Below are positions 55,013-64,000 of a DNA stretch of 64,000 bases, in pieces. Source of the DNA: Lagopus muta (taxonomy: Eukaryota > Chordata > Aves > Galliformes > Phasianidae). The notes beneath the pieces are model-generated. The model ran no database searches and was not told where the DNA came from. It was given only the letters and a program-made list of their open reading frames with translations. How positions within the stretch are numbered: position 1 is the first letter of the stretch; every line of letters starts with the position of its first letter. The stretch lies in assembly GCF_023343835.1 (NCBI RefSeq), contig NC_064435.1, positions 79,432,134-79,496,133 on the forward strand, in the 5' to 3' direction. Position numbers and translations under genes: made by a program.

Positions 55013-55957
55013 ATGGACGTGGCATCTGACTGGGTCTGCCCCATCTGTGGGCAAATTCGGGAGGATGTCACCTACGTGACCCCCTGCCAGCACCAGCTGT
55101 GCTACGGCTGTGCCATCTGGTGGGCCTACAAGAAGCCGAGTTGTGCCGTATGCGGGCACAAAATTACAACTATCCGATACTCGGTGAGGTCGGATGATGA
55201 CTTCCTCGAGTGTGCTGTCCCGCAGCCCGCAGCGCACTCAGACCAAGATCAAGGCCTGCAGGAGGAGCAGGGGCCTGCAGAGCCGGTGCTCATCCCACCT
55301 GAGCACAACTTTCCAGCCGAGGTCTGGGCTGCATTTTTCAGAGAACATCAGGGAGACCTCGAACCCCTGCTCCAATGGCTGCAGGAGGAGATCCAGCAGC
55401 AGTCCAGCGATGACTGGTGGGAAGTCCATGCGGGACAGTGGACCACCATGAACTTCCTCTGTGAGCATGGACTGGACGAGGAGGCCTTGCTGCAGGCGCT
55501 GCAGCTGATCACCAACGGCGATGTGGTGCCCTTCGTGAGAAGGCTCATCGGCACCGCAGCAGCCCTGTACGGCCCCACGATCCGCCACGAGCTGGACCAC
55601 CAGGACAGCCACGCTGCTGGAGGACGGGAGGACAGCCCTGCAGCCTGCGCCGTCAGCAGCACCTCCCATCTGGAGCCTCCCGCCTCGGGCCCAGGCCGCT
55701 CCACCAGCCCCGCAGGGCCCAGCGCCGAGGAGCTGCCCGGCAGCTCTCCTGGGGGACCCGGGCGCCCCAGCACCGCCACCGCGCCCTCAGCGGAGGAGCC
55801 CCAGGAGGAGCCAGGGCAGGCGGCGGCAGCGGGCCCCTCCACCCAGGGCAGGGACCGCTCGCGTGGGGGGCCCCGGCGCCCCCCAAAGAGGAAGGCCAGC
55901 AGCAGCCGCCAGGACTCGTCCCCACCCCGCAAGAGGCGGCCCCGGCGGCGGCGCTAG
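55013..55957 (+). CDS. TOPORS-like RING-finger protein, copy B, intact 314-aa ORF
   Basis: The ORF opens at an ATG in GCCATGG context (an in-frame TTG at 54941 is not needed) and ends TAG. Residues 9-47 form a C3HC4 RING: Cys9, Cys12, Cys25, His27, Cys30, Cys33, Cys44, Cys47, with TOPORS-type spacing. Residues about 101-200 look helical (FPAEVWAAFFREHQ, then CEHGLDEEALLQAL and FVRRLIGTAAALY). After about 205 comes a low-complexity Pro/Ser/Gly/Glu stretch, then a basic tail (PKRKASSSR, PPRKRRPRRRR) that looks like a nuclear localisation signal. Known TOPORS is about three times longer, so this is a short relative; I recall many TOPORS-like loci in bird annotations but could not check. Inference: a nuclear E3 ligase of unknown substrate. 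No second gene accompanies it. Confidence 0.8.
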   Translation: MDVASDWVCPICGQIREDVTYVTPCQHQLCYGCAIWWAYKKPSCAVCGHKITTIRYSVRSDDDFLECAVPQPAAHSDQDQGLQEEQGPAEPVLIPPEHNFPAEVWAAFFREHQGDLEPLLQWLQEEIQQQSSDDWWEVHAGQWTTMNFLCEHGLDEEALLQALQLITNGDVVPFVRRLIGTAAALYGPTIRHELDHQDSHAAGGREDSPAACAVSSTSHLEPPASGPGRSTSPAGPSAEELPGSSPGGPGRPSTATAPSAEEPQEEPGQAAAAGPSTQGRDRSRGGPRRPPKRKASSSRQDSSPPRKRRPRRRR

Positions 55958-56443
55958 GCCGGCACCTCACTGCCGTCACAGCACGGCTCCGGCGGGCCGG
56001 GAGGACGACATCTACTTCTCGGCCTGCTGCTTGCAGAGGAAATGTGGGGATTCAGGGAAGAATATTTAGAGCACAAGCTGCAAAACAAGATAACAGCATG
56101 GGAAAGGAATGGCGAGGACAAAGGACGCCTCCAAGCGAGACCAAAGTCGAGTGAGCTGCGTGATCGCCACACGATGCCAATCTAATTGGAAGACGAGCAC
56201 GTGGCTGCGAACGACTCATGAATCTCATTGGAGAAGCGCCTGCATGCGCGGTTAAGGAGTAGACTGGAGTGACTTTGCCGGATGTTTTGTTGACGTTTAG
56301 AGGGGATAGGAAAGATTCCAGAGAAAACTTGGCAATGCATTTAAGGGATATTAGAACATGCAACAAATGATTTGGATCATCCATACGTCTGAGTCCATGG
56401 CTCAGACGCTGCAAGAAAATAAACATAAATTAAAAAAAAAAAA
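55958..56443 (+). other. 3' segment of RING copy B with AATAAA and A run
   Basis: Probably 3'UTR. AATAAA at 56418-56423 is followed nine bases later by twelve A. The part from about 56043 (TGTGGGG) to the A run resembles an LTR in layout, but I could not tie it to a family. Confidence 0.45.
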
Positions 56444-56795
56444 CAAAACAAGTAGAAAAAGTCTCTGTTTTATTGACAAGGCTGTTGCTATTGCTGTCCC
56501 TACCTATGCTGCTTCTTCCCTCTTCCAGTCCTGAGCTATGGCGTAGAATCACAACTTTATTTCCATCACCACAAATGGGGACTCGTGACAGCACTAACAA
56601 AACGTGCAAAGGCTTCAACAAACAGAAAAAGGAACTTATGTTACTCTTGTAATAATCCAATCATCAGGGCTCGGCTAATTTCCTCTCATAGTACCAGCTC
56701 CAGGCCACCAATAATTACTGTTTTGTTTGATTTCATTGAGTGAGCTGTGATGTCACCCTCTCTATAGACTTCATATTAGTCTGATATTAAAAACA

Positions 56796-56967
56796 CCAAA
56801 AATGTGTGCTGTAATTCAAAGATTATGAGCCCTATTAAATCGGTACTTTGGGTTCTACAGTCTATGTTATGAAGGGTTCAAGCTAAATGATTGCTGTAGC
56901 TTGTGCAGGAGTCTTGAAGATATACCAGTCTGTGAATAGACCCAGATTTTCTTTATGGAATTTCTCC
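56796..56967 (+). repeat. diverged direct repeat, right copy
   Basis: Partner of 53375-53548, in the same orientation, about 350 bp beyond the end of RING copy B. Confidence 0.6.
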
Positions 56968-59900
56968 TCCTCTGTACGAAGAAAAGCGAACATTGCTTTT
57001 TGCTCTCATCAGAGTACTGGAAATGAAAATTTTTGAGTTAGACAGTGAGGAGCAGAAAAGTGATTCTGTTCATGTAGGTGGTTTTAGGAGCATTACCAGA
57101 TCCTTCTAGACAAATGATAGAGGAATAACTTTTGCCATTCCGTTACACTATAGAATAACCGAACTGCAAAACAAAGAGACAGACCACCTGGGTAAGTTTC
57201 GAAACTGACTTGCTTAGCATCCTCTGATGCTTCCAGCTGACTTTCTCTATTCTCATGGTAGATTCAAAGTCTTGTTTATTACTGTGTGATTGTAGAGAGC
57301 AGTGTTCACAATTAACTGCACGCTGCGTGGTCTGAATTGGAGACGTGAAGGGAACAGAGCTGGGAGTAGGTGATACTGCACCTCCTCCAACTATTTTGTT
57401 TTCCTGAAATATGGTTTGCATAGTTATTTTCTTCTAAGTGGTATTTTAAGCAATAGGAGTTTAAGCATGCCTTCTGCCTGCCTTAGAACTGCAGAAGACT
57501 GAAATGCATCACTCTCACTGTTCTTTAATTCATGGGAAGGTACGAGAAAATGGGGCCATCCAAGATGTCCTCCAAACAGTACATTCCTTCTTTCCACACT
57601 GCAGAAGATACAATGGCATTGTACCAGGGGGTGAGCCCCACAGTGGTAAGAAATTTGCTGTGGAACCTCTCATGCAAGAACAGAAAGTCCCTCAAGAGCC
57701 AAAGTCCAGCAGTTGTACCAGGAGTAGCTGACTGTAGCTGCTGTGATTGGATCTGCACCAGATTTCTAGGTTAGCATTTTCCTCTTAGTTTCCTCCTTCT
57801 TAATCCAAAGCCTTCTAATTAGGTCTTGTGTGGAAAGTAGCAGAAACTGCATAGGAAGTCATTTATCTTTCTCTTCATCCTACCCACTCTTATCAGAGTA
57901 ATTTTCATCTTTAGCAGGAAGCTCGTTGAGCCAGCCTATTATTCCACCATAAACTGTCTATAATTCTTCTACGTGTACAACATTTTGTCCACATTTTCCA
58001 ATATTTGTCTCAGTAACAAGCCTGTTTCTGTGTTTTTTCCACAACCCATTGAATTTAGTAGCCACCTTTGCAGTGGGCTTTAATCTTGACCCAAGAAGGA
58101 AAGATGGAAGGGTATTTGCATTGTCACAAGTTCCTATGGACCTAATTGCAGCTTTCCAGGTTGCTTATGCCTGTTACATAAATGTTAATGTTATTGTGGA
58201 GTTTATTAACTCACTGGAATTTGCATGCAGATCTCAGAAGAATGAAGAAAGCTATTTTTCAGTAGGTTACATATTACCTGGGTAAATGTAGTGGGAAAGA
58301 GAAAAAGAAGCATTCTGTTATCAACTCTTAGCACTCTCTTTTGTTAAATACAGGTTTGGGTTTTTTTTTAATCATTCACAATTTTTCATACTTTTCCTTT
58401 TTATGGGCTAATATGTTCTATGTGGTTTTTTTACACAGATGTAGGGGCACTGGGTTAGTGGTGATACGAGCTGAATCAGCTGCTGAATGTGGGAATAGCT
58501 CACTTGCTTTCACGGGTGCTAATCAGTTTACATTAGCTGAGGTTCAGGGCCATTATTTGTTAAGATTTACATCTGGATGTCAAGATGGGTTTGCAGGTAT
58601 AACTTTTTAAAATGACTGAGGAGACAGCGACAGTGTAGGGCATTTTACTTCAAGTAATGCGTAAAAATGCACACTGATTTTGTTGCCCTTAGCAGATCTG
58701 CCAAATACCAACTGAAGAAGCAAGAATTAACATGTTCTTCTTTTTAGCTGCATTCGGGGACAAGCAAAGCTCTGTCCTTCCCTGAAAACACACAGATGGA
58801 GAAAGTTCAGACCATGGAGGCAGGCCCATTTCCAGTGTCTTTATTTCAGCAAATACTGACTCTACGCTTTTATTGTCTTTTAATATGCATATATTCATGC
58901 TGTGAAACTGTGCTGAAGAACTCTGGGAAGGTGTGTGCCCTCATGCACATTAATCACCCAGACACTTCATAACTCCCTGGATTACAGGAGAAAGTGACTC
59001 ATCTACTGATGACACTGGATAAAAGCAAGAAGGGAAAGAAATCCCCAATTCTCACACCTCCTTCCTCAGCACATAGTAAGGAGGCACTCAAGGGCATAAT
59101 GCAAACCCAGAGCTGGAAGGGAAGCTGTGTGTGAGCAGCAAAGGCCGTGTAATCCCTGGACATGTCAGCTGCTAATGCTGCAGCCTGTAACCAGTTCAGT
59201 GCCAGAGGGAGAGGTCTGCTTGGTCTCTGCTACTCGTGGGAAAAGCACTTCTGCCCATGTGATCTACTCGCCCTTCAAAGTTTCCACATTGCTTACGTGA
59301 GCAATCCTACCCCCGTGCAGGTTTTCCTTTGATAGGTGAGCCCCTGATCATTTGAAATCACGCCTACTCTCAGCTAGGAGCTAACTAATGGATTGTTGTG
59401 GTGCTGGTAGTTCACTGGTCAGCGTTCTCCCCAGAGCTATAATTGAGCACAGTGTAATGTGGCTGTGTAGAGGAAGCATCCTCAATAAATGCACTGCAAT
59501 GGCAATATGCTTTTAATAAGGCAACTCTGTTCACATAAACAGGACTAGAAGGAAGCACATCAGGGCTTGAAACTTGAGGGCAAACAAAGGTTTGAAAGTA
59601 ACTCTGAATTAAAAAAAATTATTGAGGAAAGGTGACAAACCTAAATGTGTTGTTTTTTGTTTTTTGTTTTTTTTTCTGAGACAAGCATCATTCAGGTTGT
59701 TCTGAGCCCTAGCCACAGTCTGGCAAAAGGAACCTGGTGCAGTCACTATGGGCACTAGGGATGAAGGCAGAACAGTGCTGTCCCTGTCCTTGTGAGAAGG
59801 TGCTCTGAACCACAGTGCACATGTGTGGGGGTTCACAATATTTTCTTCCTGGAAGGACTGGATTACAGATGCTTCAGTTGGAAGTAATTAATTCAAAGCA

Positions 59901-62900
59901 CTGTTTCTCTGCATCTGATTTATCTGTGTTGTACCAAGGCCAGTTGTGCCCAGTGCTAAGAGCTGGGAGCAGTGTCTTTAGGGAAAAGGACAGATGCCAA
60001 ATGACCTGTCCTATTCTCCAGGTTAAAGGCTTTGTTCTCACTGAAAGCTGGCAGCTGTTTGGTCGCCTATTATTTCAGAGTTGTTTTATTATTATTATTA
60101 TTTTTTCCTGATGAGATGTATACCCCATACAAGAACAGGCTTAGTAAAATAAATGAATACAATTAATATCCTGTCTGTTACTAGAAATATTCACTGGTGA
60201 GGAACACTTCTGTGTCAGCAGACATGTCTGCAGAAGCCTGAATTCCTGCTGTACATGTTGAAGCAGCGTGTTGCTATGTGACACCATCCCTCATGCATCT
60301 CAGTGCCTTGGAAAGAAAGAGGAAAAAAAGAGAGGTCAGTTTGCCTTGTGTTTCTCTCAATACAATCATAGAATGACACTTGATTATTCTGAGTGCTATT
60401 GTACTTCAGTTGTGTAGGCCAACTTACAGACACTGTGATTTTACCCTTTGTTTTTTCTAATTGTGCTGAGGAAGCAGGTTGTCGTATTGAAATAAAGGCA
60501 TGCAAACAACCTGTTATTTGCTCCCTCTACGGTCTCAGGCTTGCTGTAAAAGCTGTAGCTAGGTGAAAAGGGGTTGCACCCTTTGTTACTGGCAGCATAA
60601 TAAAAACGCCCCAGTTTATTCTGCTCATTATTCCGTCCCACTTGTAGTCAATTTCCTGTGTGGTCTCCAAAGCACAAAATCTGCAATCAGACGTGCTGAG
60701 CGTCAATGCATTAGGGAAATAAAACAAGAAAAAAAGACAACAGCAGTCGCTTGGAGTCCATGAAGGAGCTGAACTACTTCATAGCACTGTGTTAAGCAGC
60801 AGGAGCGTTCCTTGCTGCAAACAAGCCAGTCCAGGGCTGGGAGGAGGGAAGCTGTTCGTCTTTTCCACTCAGCAGCCTGTAGGAACAACGCCCTGCAGGA
60901 GTGGCAGGGTGAGCCGAGATCTGGGGCTGAAAGCAGACGGAATGACAGGAGTGTCAGCGGCGGCTGCGCCCCTCCTGCACACCGCAGAGCCAGGTGGTGG
61001 CACATGGGCATGGCTGCTGTGCTCTGGTGCCCAGCAAGGCCTTTGCTTGTGTTTCCCCTTGGGCTGCTGATCACCTGAAAATGTTGGTGACCTGGAAAAG
61101 GAAGATCAAAGGTCCCCTGTTGCTTTTTTAGAAGAGTGTGGCTTGTCTGTGTTATGAAACTTTGGACTGTAATAATGACGGCGTTTCACTTTGCACATCC
61201 CTTGTCCCTATGTTGCTTTGTCTCTCTGGAATCTTTTTTCCTGAGACAACATCATGACAGGAGGTGTCCAACTCACAGGAAGCTTCAGAACAGCTTTGAT
61301 TTTTTTTTTTCCGGGTAAAGAAAAATCCTGTTCTTGATTCTATTATCTTTTCAAACTTGATTAAAATATAGGTTGCAATAGACGTGTGTTGAAAATTCTT
61401 GGAGGACAAACCAAACAAGACTAATTCAGTGACAGGTAAATGCAGGAGATGCACAAGCTGATGCAGTTAGCTGTCAAACAGTCAGACTGAGGAAGATGAA
61501 TTGGGAGGCCAAGCTCCAGTGCTCGTCCATTGCAAACCTCAGATTTGCACTCAAAACAAAACAGGAATGTAATTCCAGAAGGAGATAACAACTCCTCAGT
61601 TGCCACTGCCACCAAGAAGGCATCATGTCAGAGGAGACACACACTCTGGTTTCCTAGCATTTCCATTTGCCAGCACAGCAATCTTGAAAGCAAGCTCAGT
61701 AATACTGTGTTTACTTTTTTTGTAGCACATCAGTAGTCTAAGGGCATACAGGGACACCTGGGGTGAGTGAGATGTGGACAGGAGCAGTGTTTGTGGGTGG
61801 CACTTTCCTCATGAAAGTTGACGTGGACTCCAGGAAGTCCTTGTTAGTGTGGTGGGCAGCTGGAGTCTGTGGTGGGAGAAGCAGCGTGGAGCAGGGTAGG
61901 CTACTTTTCCTTGCTAAGAACTGCATGCATTTTTCAAATCAAATGGGATTGTCAGGCTGCACTATCACCTCTCCCTCTCCCTTGCTTCTCCCCTCTCCAT
62001 TGGATTCATCAATAATCATGTGGTCACTGAGGCCTGAATCCAGTGGTTCCCATTCTTGAGATGCTGGAAAGGAGCTGTGGCTTTCTCCTCCCTTCCAGCT
62101 GAAATCTCCTGCTTGAGAGCAAAAAGATGGGCATGCTCTTTGAGCATGAGCTCCACTGTGGCCTTGGGCTTTTGAGGCAACCAAGCACAACACACAACCC
62201 TCACAAAGACAACATTGAGACATTACCTTAATGCGTACACAGACGCAAAGTACTGGATTGCCATCACACGTTTTGGTTGCCTTCCTGTGTGTCTTCTTCA
62301 CAATTACAAGTCTTTACAAATCGCAGCAATTCCAATGTACCTTGGAGCACTGGTTTTGCTCAGAAAGTCCTTCAATTGCCCCTTCACTCCAGTACCTTCT
62401 CTTTCAGAGTCTTTGCTCCCTCTTGTCTGGTGCCTTTTGTAGGGCACTTGCTGCAGGCAACTGTGCCGAGGCTGCTGTTTCCTGCTGGAGCATGTTGTTG
62501 TGTTCAGTAGCTGGGCAGACAAAGACAACTCTGGTGTGACTCATACTGCTCCTCCAGTTCAGGAGCTGCTTGAAGAATGATTAAGGGGAAAAAAAAAAAA
62601 AAAGCAAGAAAAAAAAAGCGAGAGTGTGTGCGTAATTAGGGCTGGGAAAGTGGGAGTGGTGTCAATGAGCAAGGCAAGCTAACAGACTCTTCTGCTCAGC
62701 AAGGTTTCGCCACAGGTCTCTAGTTCTTCGTGTCGGACCCATTTCATTGATTCATTTACCAGGATTATACCCTTGCAAAGTAAGTACAACATTTTTTCTT
62801 CTTCTGATACTTTGATGCCTAACTAATAGTTATAAAATCTCCGACGTGAAATGTAATCGCAGAGAATGAGCAGGATAAGGAAGCTCGTATGAAAAGACAG

Positions 62901-64000
62901 CATATGAAATTAAGGGTGGAAAAAAGCCTGCTTAAACTACATTTTGGTTCTGTCCCAGCATTGCTGTGTTTGTCTGTCTACATTCCTTGAAACAATTCAT
63001 TGCAAACGGTCAGTGGGGTCTGTCAGGTGAGACTGTGAAGGAATTATTAGAATATTTAGACTACCTGTTGGCTGTTCCAAATGGCTTTTCCTGAATCAGA
63101 AAAACAGGCTGTATATGATGCCATGAAAGTGCTCCATATCTCTAGGTAGGTGTAGACTGTTTTAGAAGTTTACAAAAGAATATTCTTCTTGTTTTCTGCA
63201 CGGGTTTTGTGTGCTTTGCTCTCTTTGCTTTGTCTAAGCCTTGCTTGTTCAAAGGACAAGTACTTAAGTCTGCTAATTGCCTACTTTATCTTCAGTGTGC
63301 TCATCCAGTTGGAAAAATTCACTGACTACGAGGCACAATAAAGCATATTCTTGAGACTCTCTAATTCCTGGCGTGACTGTCTCAGTTGTGTTGCTGATGG
63401 TGCTTTTTCCACAACCTGATGAACACCCTGATCTCGCTAAAGTAAAGCATCAGTCTGATATTGTGCGTTCCTCAGAGAAACATCTGTTTGGAGGAGATCA
63501 TGTATTTGTCATGGTGTGTAGCCTGCCTGGTGGAGAGCTGCCATTTGTGTAGAAGTAGGAAGAAGAGGCTCACAAGAGTTTTGTTCCTTTATATTTTGTG
63601 TTATCCGAGCAAGAGCTCCAGTAAGGTCATGTCAAATGAGCTACTTTGGAGGGGGAATGCCCTACTTGTGAATAAGTATTCTTTCATATCATTTGTCTAA
63701 ACTGAAATGACTGCGGGGTGTTCTTTCACAGCTCCTGAGCTGTAGCCCTGGTGCACAGTCCCACTACCAGTCCAGCTTGGATGGCCACCACCCTGTCTGC
63801 CCCAGGTGCTCTCCTCAGGGCTCTTTAGCAAAGGCAAGAATGAAATAAATGCTTGCTCTGCTTTATCAGATGATTCTTACCATTCAGCTGACGTGACTTG
63901 TCAGGTTTCCGCAGAAATGTTGCTGTTCTTCTGATTAATTTTTAGAAGATAAGCTACCTTTAGCTTTTCACTTAGTAAGCAAACAGTAAGCAAAGCCTTA
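56968..64000. other. gene-free DNA to the right edge
   Basis: No coding exon recognised. SERPINB5 is the next gene in mammals, but none of its coding exons was found. A/T runs at about 59649-59676, 61298-61309 and 62590-62605. An AAA/GTAAGT donor-like site is at about 62779-62780. Confidence 0.6.

Larger units (their letters stand above)
53853..56443 (+). repeat. RING-gene duplicon, copy B (long form)
   Basis: The unit runs from the block shared with copy A (53853 on), through a 5' segment absent from A (about 54115-54610), the leader intron, the intact ORF and a 3' segment, to AATAAA (56418-56423) and a 12-A run (56432-56443). A kept intron together with a terminal A run leaves open whether it arose by DNA duplication or from an incompletely spliced RNA. 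Confidence 0.75.

Noticed and set aside
56043-56443. Solo LTR inside the 3' part of RING copy B
   Set aside because: TG start, AATAAA and terminal A/CA give an LTR-like layout, but I found no matching target-site duplication and cannot name a family.
53820-56470. Target-site duplication around RING copy B
   Set aside because: Compared bases after the A run with those near the 5' limit and saw no convincing direct repeat; the true 5' limit is uncertain.
48000-64000. SERPINB5 coding exons
   Set aside because: Expected from mammalian gene order, but no serpin motif was found in any frame.

Overview
This looks like nuclear DNA from a bird, most probably a galliform close to chicken. The supporting signs are two vertebrate genes with GT-AG introns, many CR1 LINE 3' ends in both orientations, a Galluhop-type mariner remnant, CpG-island promoters and the KDSR-VPS4B gene order. 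Exon boundaries were worked out by eye from splice consensus, reading frame and similarity to the known vertebrate proteins. The reading frame closes across every junction in both genes.

Layout. From 1 to about 17.9 kb lies KDSR on the minus strand. Nine coding exons (residues 1-293) are present and the last coding exon is beyond the left edge. Its CpG-island promoter carries four evenly spaced CCAAT boxes. From 18 to 29 kb there is gene-free DNA with CR1 fragments, one CR1 of about 800 bp at 26.3-27.1 kb, and a 547-bp internally deleted mariner at 28.5-29.0 kb. From about 29.2 to 47.7 kb lies VPS4B on the minus strand, complete with 11 coding exons and 438 aa. Its promoter has a full CRE between two inverted copies of a 13-bp tandem ETS motif. 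From 48 to 64 kb is mostly gene-free DNA with CR1 pieces.

The accessory feature of most interest is a duplicated RING-finger gene, TOPORS-like by the cysteine/histidine spacing of its RING. Copy B (53.85-56.44 kb, plus strand) has an intact 314-codon ORF with a basic, NLS-like tail, a 118-bp intron in its leader, and an AATAAA followed by a run of A. Copy A (39.84-41.2 kb, plus strand) lies antisense inside VPS4B intron 4. It keeps the RING and the same leader intron, but has lost about 0.5 kb of upstream sequence and carries an 8-bp deletion that shifts the frame and removes the tail. The two copies are nearly identical at the RING end and differ in a clustered, mostly amino-acid-changing block downstream. 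Copy B lies between two old, diverged direct repeats of about 170 bp.

KDSR (sphingolipid synthesis at the ER) and VPS4B (ESCRT-III disassembly) are independent housekeeping genes that happen to be neighbours. Nothing here suggests an operon-like functional link. The function of the RING genes cannot be told from sequence beyond likely zinc binding and E3-ligase-type activity.
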